The translations under genes were made by a program, and so were the position numbers. Below are positions 25,717 to 35,000 of a stretch of DNA of 64,000 bases, piece by piece. This stretch comes from Candidatus Thorarchaeota archaeon (GTDB lineage: Archaea; Asgardarchaeota; Thorarchaeia; Thorarchaeales; Thorarchaeaceae): NCBI GenBank assembly GCA_021498125.1, contig JAIZWL010000001.1, forward strand, positions 1,168,099 to 1,232,098, written 5' to 3'. Position 1 is the first letter of the stretch. Each line of letters opens with the position of its first letter. The notes beneath the pieces were generated by a model. It did not search any database. It saw only the letters and a program-made list of their open reading frames with translations, and was not told the origin of the DNA.

Positions 25717-26631
25717 GTGACCGAAACTGAGGTCCATGATAAAATAATAACTCTTGAAGAAGCGGCCAAACTCATTCCTGACGGATCAGGGCTCTTTTGG
25801 GGTGGTTTTGGTTATCAACGGGCGCCCATTGCATTTGCCCATGAGCTGGTTCGCCAAAAGAAACGCAATCTGACGATATATACCTGTGGGTCCGAAGTTG
25901 ACATTGAGATAATGGTCGGTGCTCATGTTGCCAAACGGCTGGAAGTCGCATTTGTAGCAATCGAAGCTCTTGGGTTGGCTAATAATCTACGCCGACGAGT
26001 GGCATCTGGTGAGGTTGAGATGGAGGACTATTCCAACCTTGCAATGGCCATGCGTTTTCTTGGAGGCGCGCTAAATGTACCGTTCATGCCGTTACGGAGT
26101 CTCATGGGAACGGATCTTGTCACAAAGGTTCGGTATCGTGGTGATCAGAAGTTAAAGGTGATTGAAGATCCCTTTGGTGGTGGTAAGGTTTGTCTGGTGC
26201 CATCCGTCCAACCCGATTTTAGTATCGTTCATGTCCAACGAGTGGATGCCGAAGGCAATGCCCAGATTGATGGGATTGTTGGAGAGGACATCGAAGGTTC
26301 ACGCTGCGGGAAGAAACTGATTGTGCTTGCCGAAGAGGTCATCGGTTCCGAAGAGATACGTCACGCTCCTGATCGGACGCACATCCCTGCTATGTACGTT
26401 GATCACATTGTTGTGCTTCCTTTTGCGGCGCATCCGATGCAGTGTCACAATTACTATGACTATGACCTTGAGCATCTGATGATGTTTCATAAACTGACCA
26501 AGACCGAAGAGGGCTGGGAAGAGTATCTCAACGGGTACATTCTTAGTGTTGATGATCATTATGGGTATTTGAACATGGTCGGTTGGGAACGGCTCCACAG
26601 TCTGAGAGCCCGGAGACCGTGGGGTTATTGA
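25717..26631 (+). CDS. gctA: CoA-transferase subunit A (glutaconate CoA-transferase-like)
   Basis: Alpha subunit of a class I CoA-transferase (COG1788). LFWGGFGYQRAPIAFAHEL and the mid-protein CLVPSVQPDFSIVHVQRVD with GNAQIDG are typical of the glutaconate/3-oxoacid group. It moves CoA between acyl-CoA and a free acid. GTG start at 25717. At 304 residues it is close to GctA length. The beta subunit follows after 14 nt, with a GGAGG-type site in between. The exact acid pair (glutaconate, propionate/acetate, or isobutyrate) is not fixed, but the mutases in this window make short-chain CoA esters plausible. Confidence 0.85.
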   Translation: MTETEVHDKIITLEEAAKLIPDGSGLFWGGFGYQRAPIAFAHELVRQKKRNLTIYTCGSEVDIEIMVGAHVAKRLEVAFVAIEALGLANNLRRRVASGEVEMEDYSNLAMAMRFLGGALNVPFMPLRSLMGTDLVTKVRYRGDQKLKVIEDPFGGGKVCLVPSVQPDFSIVHVQRVDAEGNAQIDGIVGEDIEGSRCGKKLIVLAEEVIGSEEIRHAPDRTHIPAMYVDHIVVLPFAAHPMQCHNYYDYDLEHLMMFHKLTKTEEGWEEYLNGYILSVDDHYGYLNMVGWERLHSLRARRPWGY

Positions 26632-26645
26632 GGAGGTGTTAAGGT

Positions 26646-27416
26646 ATGGTTAAATATACAAAGATTGAATTCTTAGCGGCATGTGCATCACGTCACGTTC
26701 ATGATGGAGAGAATGTCTTTGGTGGGACTGGGCTTCCACTCCTTGCGGCTCTTCTTGCAAAGGAGACCCATGCACCTAACGCGAACCTGATCTCCGAGGC
26801 GGGCTTCATTGATGCCCGGCCAAAGAATGTTCCTCTCTCAGTTGCAGACTCGCGCTATTATTTCGGCTGCTCTGCGGCTATAGGTCTCATTGAGACCCTT
26901 GGCTTTATTCTACAGGCTGGCCGAATTGATGTGGGGTTCTTGGGTGCAGCCCAGATTGATGAGTACGGGAATCTAAACACGAGCTACATCGGCAGCTTTG
27001 AGAAGCCAAAGGTCCGACTGCCCGGAAGTGGTGGCGGCAACGATATTGCTTCTTCGGCCAAGCGCCTGATCATCATGATGACTCATGACAAGCGCAAGTT
27101 TGTGAAAAAGCTCGACTACATGACCAGCCCCGGGCACCTCGAAGGTCCAGGTTATCGTGAGAAATGGGGCCTCATTGGCGGGGGTCCACAGGTGGTGATC
27201 ACAGACATGTGTCAGATGGACTTTGATCCCGAGACCCTGAAGATCCGTCTAATGTCAGTTCATCCCGGCTATACGGTCGAAGACATCTTGGAGAACGTCA
27301 TGTTTGATCTCATAGTCCCAGACAAAGTGCCTGTGACGCCAGAACCGACAGAAGAGCAGATCACGATCATGCACAAGCTTGACCCGCACGGTGTCTATCT
27401 TGGAAAAGGCGAGTAG
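26646..27416 (+). CDS. gctB: CoA-transferase subunit B (glutaconate CoA-transferase-like)
   Basis: Beta subunit, 256 residues, COG2057. The likely catalytic glutamate is in LISEAGFIDARP, the position that forms the glutamyl-CoA intermediate in this class. GFILQAGRIDVGFLGAAQID and LPGSGGGNDIAS are family blocks. GAGGAGGTG lies about 7 nt before the ATG, giving tight coupling to subunit A. It is followed by an HAD hydrolase gene 18 nt away, so the three may be one transcript. Confidence 0.87.
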   Translation: MVKYTKIEFLAACASRHVHDGENVFGGTGLPLLAALLAKETHAPNANLISEAGFIDARPKNVPLSVADSRYYFGCSAAIGLIETLGFILQAGRIDVGFLGAAQIDEYGNLNTSYIGSFEKPKVRLPGSGGGNDIASSAKRLIIMMTHDKRKFVKKLDYMTSPGHLEGPGYREKWGLIGGGPQVVITDMCQMDFDPETLKIRLMSVHPGYTVEDILENVMFDLIVPDKVPVTPEPTEEQITIMHKLDPHGVYLGKGE

Positions 27417-27434
27417 ACTGGAGCTTAGATCTTC

Positions 27435-28199
27435 GTGACCTCTTCCTCCTCCTCCTCATCCTCTCCCCTCCTGAGCTACGATGCCGTCATCTTTGATCTC
27501 GACGGTACGCTTGTGGACACCAAACAATTTCCAATTGTTGCCAGCAAGTACATGTTTCAGAAACTCGGGCTGACCTCTGAAGTCATGTTCCAGCAATACC
27601 TTCAGGCTCTCGTAGCAGCATATTTCCAACAGATCGATGAAGTCGTGGGTGGAGCGCCCTACAAGACTCCTTACCATATCATACGTTCTGCCGTTGCCAG
27701 TGGTCTTCGCGTCATTGGTCTTGAGGTTGCTGATGACCTCTTGGACGCTGTTGCTGATGAGTTCTCCCGACTTCATCTCGAGTTGCCTGTGTTGTTCCCG
27801 GGAACCCTCAATCTATTGACCACTCTCAAGGCACACGGGATCAAGATGGGCGTGATCACCAACTCCTTTGAGGGTCATCCGGAGATCATCCTTCGCCGAC
27901 TAGGGGTCCATGAGTTCTTTACGGTCATGGTCGATGGAGGTGATGTTCATACTTACAAACCCGACCCCAGACCGTTTGAGTATGCCCTTGAGATACTGGA
28001 GGTTGACAAGTCGTCCGCGCTCATGGTCGGTGATGAATACTATGCTGATATTGTTGGTGCCTACAATGCAAAAATTGCATCTGTCTGGATCAATATGCAC
28101 AATGACCCGTTGGACAGGTTTCTGGACCAATATGGAAAAGATACGGCACCGAAAGTAATTGTCAACTCAATTTCTGGTCTTCTGGCCGATTTGACGTAG
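27435..28199 (+). CDS. HAD-superfamily hydrolase (phosphoglycolate-phosphatase-like)
   Basis: HAD phosphatase of 254 residues. Motif I is FDLDGTLVDT, motif II VITNS, motif III the lysine in YKPDPRPF, and motif IV GDEYYADI. The alpha-helical cap between motifs I and II places it in subfamily I, with phosphoglycolate phosphatase and related enzymes. The GTG start gives an odd serine run (TSSSSSSSS) from a TCC-rich tract. A later start near residue 14 (YDAVIFDLDG) is possible. The substrate is unknown. Confidence 0.85.
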   Translation: MTSSSSSSSSPLLSYDAVIFDLDGTLVDTKQFPIVASKYMFQKLGLTSEVMFQQYLQALVAAYFQQIDEVVGGAPYKTPYHIIRSAVASGLRVIGLEVADDLLDAVADEFSRLHLELPVLFPGTLNLLTTLKAHGIKMGVITNSFEGHPEIILRRLGVHEFFTVMVDGGDVHTYKPDPRPFEYALEILEVDKSSALMVGDEYYADIVGAYNAKIASVWINMHNDPLDRFLDQYGKDTAPKVIVNSISGLLADLT

Positions 28200-28285
28200 A
28201 AAACTGCCCCTGACTAGTACAAAGAATCTTAATTAGTAACAAATATGAAACATGATACTGGCTCAGAATTACAGGAGACTCTGTT

Positions 28286-28738
28286 ATGAGTGGAAACGAT
28301 GAGGCTGCCAAGCTTGCCCGAGCACGTACTGACCTAGTTGATATGATCCGTGCATCACCTGACGATATTGAACCCCTGCTTGAGATTATTGAGGGTGAGT
28401 TGAAGGGGATCAAGGAAGGAACGACATCTGATAATATTTCTGAGGCGGTCTCCAAAGTTGCTGAGGTTTCCGGTGCTGATGCCGACTCTGTATGCAATGT
28501 TCTCTACTGGCTGACAGAGTCCGGCCCTGATGCGCGACAGACGATCATAGTTCATACCATCGAGTCGTTGCTGAAAGACTCGTATACTCGCCATATCGCA
28601 CTAGCAGTTCTGACTCGTGTCTCTTCTCAAGACAATATTGACATCATGATGAAGTATGTCGATCGAGGTGTCCTGACATTGAGCCAGGCGATCTTCGTTC
28701 TGCTCTATCCCGATTCAGCTCAACTCTTTGACGAATGA
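28286..28738 (+). CDS. Hypothetical helical protein
   Basis: A 150-residue protein that looks wholly alpha-helical (ARTDLVDMIRASPDDIEPLL and later repeats with HEAT-like spacing). AGGAG lies about 12 nt before the ATG, which supports a real gene. I do not recognise the family. It has no cysteine pairs, signal peptide or membrane helix. It lies between the HAD gene and the surface-protein genes. Confidence 0.65.
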   Translation: MSGNDEAAKLARARTDLVDMIRASPDDIEPLLEIIEGELKGIKEGTTSDNISEAVSKVAEVSGADADSVCNVLYWLTESGPDARQTIIVHTIESLLKDSYTRHIALAVLTRVSSQDNIDIMMKYVDRGVLTLSQAIFVLLYPDSAQLFDE

Positions 28739-28963
28739 ACTGGTTGCTCTCGCTGAGTGGACTTCTGTCGTTAATTCTGTTCACGAAGTTTCCTATGCCA
28801 TTTTTTGAAATCTTATTTCATTAATACGGGCACTTGTTCCTATCGTTCTCTCCCCATTATGGCATCAATCTTCAGTGATTGGTCCGTTGTCGTAAGTTTC
28901 AGTGTCGCAAACAATTGCCTAATAGACCGATTTTTTCCATGCATCGCTCGTTTTAGCGGATAC

Positions 28964-28972
28964 CTATATATG
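28964..28972 (+). promoter_or_regulatory. TATA box of surface protein A
   Basis: CTATATATG lies 44 nt before the TTG start. The paralog downstream has an equivalent AT-rich box at the same distance, which supports the call. Confidence 0.45.
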
Positions 28973-29007
28973 AGGGATTTTTTTCGGGCTGCTTAGGAGT
29001 GGTTCAT

Positions 29008-31512
29008 TTGAAGGTATATACTTCGTTTGCATGTGGATTTCTGATTGCTTTTTTTGCGGTCATTCTAGCTACGGCCGTTCATCCTGCTCAGAGTCCAGCT
29101 TTTCTAAATACTGTGACTATGAACAACACTGAATTCTCTCACGATATCAGGCTCTCTCCAAGGTATGCTTCAGCCTATACCACGCATACTTCCATTACTA
29201 TTTCTTCGAATGCGGATTTTGCAACACAGGCCTGGCCCGGTAATGGTACTGCGAGTGATCCGTATGTGATTGAGGATCTAAACATCACAACCTCTGGTAC
29301 CTGCATTAGCATCAAAAATACAGATGCCTATTTTATGATTCGAGATTGTCTACTCACTGGTGGTATTAGTGGAACTGGAGTCCGGTTTAATAATGTGTCC
29401 AACGGAGAGATCACTGGTTGTCGAATCCATGGCAACTATGATGGTGTCTATTTCTACACCACGACCAATAGTAGTATTGTAAATTGTACGATTACTTCGA
29501 ATAAGAACTATGGTGTGTGTGGTATTTATACAACGAATAGCAGTATGAGAAACAACACGATCACCTTGAACAATGGGCATGGAATGCTTTTCTATGGCTC
29601 GTCGAATTGTAGTATCGAATGCAGCACTATTACTTCGAACGGGGAGGATGGTGCACTTCTCTTTAATACAAATCACTTTAGTATTGTGAACAGCACGATC
29701 ACTTCGAACCGTGTAGGTGGTATAACGTTTTATTTCTCCTCTAATAACACACTCACCCATAATATATTTTTCAATAATGGTCTCTATATTTCAGGCACTT
29801 CTGTGACCTACTGGCATCACTATATCAGTCCTGACAATACTGTGAACGGAAAGACCTTGGGTTACTTCTGGAATCAGACTGGTGCCACTGTAGATGGGCG
29901 TCAGTATGGGCAGGTGATTCTGGCCAACTGTACAGGAATGCGAGTGGAGAATGGTTGGTTCTATAATGTAACAGTGGGAATCGAACTAGGCTTTTCTTCA
30001 GACTCAATAGTACGGAACGTTACGATAACGTCGAACCAGCAAAATGGCGTGTACTTTCAATATGCGACGAATAGTAGTATTATGAACGCCACGATCACCT
30101 CGAACCAGCAAAATGGCGTGTACTTTCAATACGCGATGAATAGTAGTGTCGTGAATGCCACGATTACCTCGAACCGGCAAAACGGGATTTATTTCGAGTC
30201 CACAACGAACAGTAGTATAACTGGCAGCACGTTATCTTCGAACCAGCAGAATGGTATTGGACTTTGGTTCACCGCGAATAATAGTATCACGAACAATTCG
30301 ATTATTCAAAACTCGGTTGGTGTTATTATTGATCGTAATTCAACAGGCAACTCTCTTTGGCTCAATAGTTTTGTATTGAATCAAAATGCCAACGCCCAAG
30401 ATAATGGTACTGCCAATCACTGGAACGCTACAAACGTAGGGAACTATTGGTCTGATTATAGCGGAACTGGTGTCTACTATGTTTCCGGAAGTGCTGGTGC
30501 CATCGATTACCATCCCTCGGGCTGGAGTGATAGTGCGCCTCCCTCGATAGACCACCCTGCTGATCTTCAGTATAATGAGGGCACAACTGGTAATTCCATC
30601 ACGTGGCACCCAAGTGACAAGTATCCCTTAAGCTACAACGTCTACCGGAATGGGACACTTGTAGGATCTGGGAATTGGAATGGCAGTTCCATCACAGTAA
30701 ACGTGGATGGTCTGAGTATAGGGCGATACAACTACACGCTTGTCGTTTTCGACGCAGCAGGAAACAAGAATGATGATACTGTCTTCGTCACAGTTGTGGA
30801 TGGTACCCCGCCGGTCATCGATCATCCTACAGATGTGACCTATGCTGAAGGAACAACGGCTCACTCGATCACGTGGAACTCAAGTGATGCCCATCCTCTA
30901 AGGTATGAGATCTATAGGAATGGTACGCTCATCTTTTCAGGAGGCTGGACTGGTGGCACGCTCATGGTGAATGTTGATGGCCTGAGTATGGGCGTATACA
31001 ACTACACAGTGGTCGTCTATGATGTGGGTGGGAACTTTGCCCGTGATATCGTCTTCGTCACAGTTGAAGATGGAACTTCACCGACCATTGATCATCCCTC
31101 AGATGTAGGCTATGTCGAAGGAACGGTTGGTCACTCAATCACGTGGAGTCCGAGTGATGCCCATCCCTCACGCTATGAGGTCTACCGGAATGGTACCCTT
31201 GTAGGATTCGGAACTTGGGACTGCAGTTCCATCACCGTGAACGTGACCGGATTGGATGTGGGTGTGTACAACTTCACCGTAGTAGTCTATGATGCTGCTG
31301 GAAACCAGAACAGCGACACAGTCTTTGTTACGGTACTTGCCCATAGTTCTACTACAACTACCACGACCACCACGACCACAACCACATCCGGTACAACTAC
31401 GCCTACTCCGGGTGATCAGGGTGGACTAAGTATAGTGGTTATCATTGCTATTGCAGGCATCGGTGCTGTTGTGATCGTCATTGTAATTTTCCTGATGCGC
31501 AAGCGTACATAA
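29008..31512 (+). CDS. Surface protein A: parallel beta-helix, three Ig-like repeats, C-terminal anchor
   Basis: A secreted protein of 834 residues. TTG 29008 is chosen because AGGAG at 28995-28999 would otherwise overlap a GTG at 28999, and because the paralog begins at the same MK-YT position. A signal peptide (FLIAFFAVILATAVHPA) is followed by about 400 residues of right-handed beta-helix repeats rich in N and S (NSSIVNATITSN turns, NosD/PbH1 type). Three tandem Ig-like domains of 90 residues come next. A threonine stalk (TTTTTTTTTTTTSG) and a helix (VVIIAIAGIGAVVIVIVIF) ending RKRT anchor it. Many NxS/T sequons suggest heavy glycosylation. The role may be adhesion or an S-layer partner. 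Confidence 0.82.
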   Translation: MKVYTSFACGFLIAFFAVILATAVHPAQSPAFLNTVTMNNTEFSHDIRLSPRYASAYTTHTSITISSNADFATQAWPGNGTASDPYVIEDLNITTSGTCISIKNTDAYFMIRDCLLTGGISGTGVRFNNVSNGEITGCRIHGNYDGVYFYTTTNSSIVNCTITSNKNYGVCGIYTTNSSMRNNTITLNNGHGMLFYGSSNCSIECSTITSNGEDGALLFNTNHFSIVNSTITSNRVGGITFYFSSNNTLTHNIFFNNGLYISGTSVTYWHHYISPDNTVNGKTLGYFWNQTGATVDGRQYGQVILANCTGMRVENGWFYNVTVGIELGFSSDSIVRNVTITSNQQNGVYFQYATNSSIMNATITSNQQNGVYFQYAMNSSVVNATITSNRQNGIYFESTTNSSITGSTLSSNQQNGIGLWFTANNSITNNSIIQNSVGVIIDRNSTGNSLWLNSFVLNQNANAQDNGTANHWNATNVGNYWSDYSGTGVYYVSGSAGAIDYHPSGWSDSAPPSIDHPADLQYNEGTTGNSITWHPSDKYPLSYNVYRNGTLVGSGNWNGSSITVNVDGLSIGRYNYTLVVFDAAGNKNDDTVFVTVVDGTPPVIDHPTDVTYAEGTTAHSITWNSSDAHPLRYEIYRNGTLIFSGGWTGGTLMVNVDGLSMGVYNYTVVVYDVGGNFARDIVFVTVEDGTSPTIDHPSDVGYVEGTVGHSITWSPSDAHPSRYEVYRNGTLVGFGTWDCSSITVNVTGLDVGVYNFTVVVYDAAGNQNSDTVFVTVLAHSSTTTTTTTTTTTTSGTTTPTPGDQGGLSIVVIIAIAGIGAVVIVIVIFLMRKRT

Positions 31513-31531
31513 TGGTCTTACATCAGTATCA

Positions 31532-31582
31532 GTCTAGAAGGTGGTCTTGAGATCCAAAACTGCCTCTAGACCCGCTTTTTTC
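31532..31582 (+). terminator. Terminator of surface protein A (copy 1 of a shared element)
   Basis: A hairpin formed by GTCTAGAAGG and CCTCTAGAC (31532-31541 with 31563-31571) followed by CCGCTTTTTTCTTT. Nearly the same 45-bp element stands after the paralog at 36734-36784. Confidence 0.6.
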
Positions 31583-31941
31583 TTTATATCACATTGTTTC
31601 ATAAGATTGAGCACTTGTACTGTCTTTTTGAGAGTCACTGGGATTTGTAACAAGGTATGATCAGTCTGCTCCTACTGTACTTGGGACATATATTATTATA
31701 TTTTAGCGAGCAATTCACTATTTTATCCCGACTTAGTGCGCCTCTTTGAATGAATTGTGTGTTTATTCAGTTTGAGCGACAAACAGTTGTGAACAGTCCT
31801 TATTGTTATCAAGTTTCTGATATTGCGCATCTTGTTTTGACTCTCTTCCGATAGTTTGCTCACCTATTTTAGCTAGACCTTTTCCACTATGATGTCAATC
31901 TTTGGTGACTGGCCAATCTGATACTATTGAAACTCCGCACA
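31583..31941 (+). other. Long AT-rich intergenic with a shared 5' motif
   Basis: About 360 bp without a gene. A stretch at 31888-31914 (starting TATGATGTCAATCTTTGGTG) matches one at 28858-28885 upstream of the first paralog, so the two genes share upstream as well as downstream flanks. I see nothing else. Confidence 0.5.
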
Positions 31942-31958
31942 TTTTTATAAAAAAAGAG

Positions 31959-31972
31959 TAATATATATATAT
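31959..31972 (+). promoter_or_regulatory. TATA box of surface protein B
   Basis: An (AT)n run (TAATATATATATAT) lies about 45 nt before the ATG at 32007, the same distance as in the paralog. Confidence 0.45.
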
Positions 31973-32006
31973 GGCATTTACACACAGGTAGGACCCAGTG
32001 GTTGAT

Positions 32007-35000
32007 ATGAAGGCATATACGTTATTGGTGCGTATATCTCTGATTGTATTTTTTGCAATTTTGGTTTCTGCAGCAGTTCATCCTGCTCAGAGCCCAGCGC
32101 TTTTGAATACTGTATTTACAGATAATACTATGGAGTCCCTTCCCCGGACGGGAATTGTTCCAAGGTATGCTCCGGCCTATACTTCGCACAGCCCCATCAC
32201 TATCAGCTCGAATGCCGATTTTGCAGCACAGGGCTGGCCAGGAAATGGTAGCACGGGCAATCCCTATGTTATAGAGGGCCTGAACATCACAGCATCTGGG
32301 AATTGCATCTCCATTAGTAATACAAATGTTCATTTTGTGATTAGAGGTTGTCTACTCTCTGGTGACACCACTGGTGATGGAATCTACCTCTTTAACGTGA
32401 CCAATGGAAAGATCTCTGGTTGTCTTGTTCAGAACAAGTATTATGGTATCCGTCTGGAGTCCACATCAAATAGTACTATTGTAAATTCTACGGTATCTTC
32501 AAATGCTATTGTTGGTGTGGAATTCAATACGGTTACGAACAGTAGTATCGTCAATAGCACAATCAATTCGAATGGGCGTGATGGCGTCTACTTCTATTCT
32601 TCGACGAACAGTAGTATCGTCAATAGCACAATCAATTCGAACTCACAATATGGCGTGTTTATTTCATATTCCATAGGCTGTAGTGTCGAAGGTAGCACAA
32701 TATATTCGAACACATACCATGGTGTGCTTTTCTTTCACTCAACGAGTAGTCGGATCATAAATGGTGAATTTTATTCAAACGGGAATGATGGGATTTTCTT
32801 TGATTCCACAACTGAGAGTAGTGTTGTGAATTCCACCTCCTATTCAAATCAGCAAAATGGTGTGAACTTTGACTCCTCGACGGACTGTACGATCGTCAAT
32901 AGCACAATCAATTCGAATACGCAAAATGGTGTGAACTTTGACACTACGACGGACTGTAGTATCGTCAATAGTACGATTGGTCCGAACGAGAATAACGGAG
33001 TAGGCCTTTATCAAACTACGAACAATAGTATTGTAAACAGCACTATTGCCTCGAGTGGGTATAATGGTATATATTTATGGTACTCGACTGGTAGCTACTT
33101 ATCGCAGAACACGTTTTTGAATAATGGAATCTATATTTATGGGAGTCAGCCAAGTTACTGGCACCACAATATCAGTTCTGATAATATGGTGAACGGGAAG
33201 ATTTTGGGTTACTTTTGGAGTCAGAACGGTGGCACTATCGATGGGAGTCAGTACGGGCAAGTGATCTTGGCCAACTGCACAGGAATGCGTGTGGAGAATG
33301 GCTATTTCCATAATGCAACAGTGGGAACGGAATTAGGCTTTTCGACCAATATCACCCTCGCGGACAGCATTATCTCTTCGAATGCACATGATGGTGTCTA
33401 TTTCTATTCCACGTCAAACAGTAGCATCGTGAATTGTACTATTTCTTCGAGTGGTTTTGATGGTGCCCATTTCTCGTCAGCCGCGAATAATACGATCTCA
33501 CATAGCACCTTTATGAATAATGGTCTATTGGTTTTCGGATCTTCTATATTTCATTGGCATCAGACGGTTAGTTCTGACACGACTGTGAACGGAAAAACAC
33601 TGGGCTACTTTTGGAATCAGACTGGTGGCACTATCGATGGGAGTCAGTACGGGCAAGTGATCTTGGCCAACTGCACAGGAATGCGTGTGGAGAATGGCTA
33701 TTTCCATGATGCATCAGTGGGCTTGGAGATAGGTTATTCCTCCAACATAACGGTAGTGAACAGCATAGCCACATCTAATGCTCATTATGGCATGCTCTTC
33801 TCATACTCATCGAATATTGATATTGTAAATGCCACGATTAGTTCTAACCCGTTATATGGCACACTTCTCTATTACTTGACGAATAGTACTGTCGTGAATA
33901 GCACGATCAGTTCGAACGGGGATATCGGCATGTATCTCTATTCATCGACTGGCTGTAGTATCGTGGGCAGCACAATCTCGTCGAATGAGCAGCATGGTAT
34001 ATACTTCTATTACTCGACGGATTGTAGTATTGAAGACAGTACGATCAGTTCAAACGTGTACGAAGGAGTGTATTTCACATCCACAACGAACTGTAGTGTT
34101 GTGGAAAGTACAATATCTCTGAATTCGTATGGTATGTGGATCTCGTCTACAACGAGTACTAACATTGTTGGCAGTACTATAACTTCGAACAATATTGATG
34201 GTATGCATATTGTTTCTACAACGGATAGTAGTGTCGTGAACAACACGATCACTTCGAACGGGGAAGATGCTGTGGAATTTGTTTCCACAACGGATAGTAG
34301 TATCGTGAACAATACAATCGATTCAAATCAAGGTGTTGCAGTGTTTCTTTCTTCTTCCTCATATAGGAACATACTGGCAAACAACACTCTCAGTCTGAAC
34401 TCCGTTGGAGTTGTTATTGACAGCTCTTCGACTAACAACACACTCTGGTTCAACGTCTTTGCGTGGAATCGAAATAATAATGCCTACTCCGATGGCCCCG
34501 ACAATCAATGGAATTCTACAAGCGTGGGGAACTATTGGTCCGATTATTCTGGTACTGGTACCTACAACATCCCCGGTAGTGGTAACAATATCGACTACTA
34601 CCCGATGACGTGGACCGATACTACACCTCCGACGATTGATCATCCCGCCGATCTCCAGTATGACGAAGGGGTAAGTGGCAACGCGATCACATGGAACCCG
34701 AGTGACAGATATCCCTCACACTACGAAGTGTACAGGAATGGGACACTTGAAGAGTCTGGTGACTGGAATGGTAGTTCTATCACTGTGAACGTGGATGGCT
34801 TGAGTCTGGGAGTGTATAACTATACCATCGTAGTCTATGATGCCGCAGGAAATCACAACCAGGACACGGTCTTTGTCACAGTCGTGGATGGGACCGCCCC
34901 TACGATCGACCACCCTGCGGATGTAGAGTATGACGAGGGTACGACTGGTCACTCGATCACATGGGCTCCGAGCGATGCTCATCCCTCAAGCTACAAGATC

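Noticed and set aside
31350-31400. ACC/ACA microsatellite-like tract
   Set aside because: It encodes the threonine stalk before the membrane anchor and needs no other explanation.
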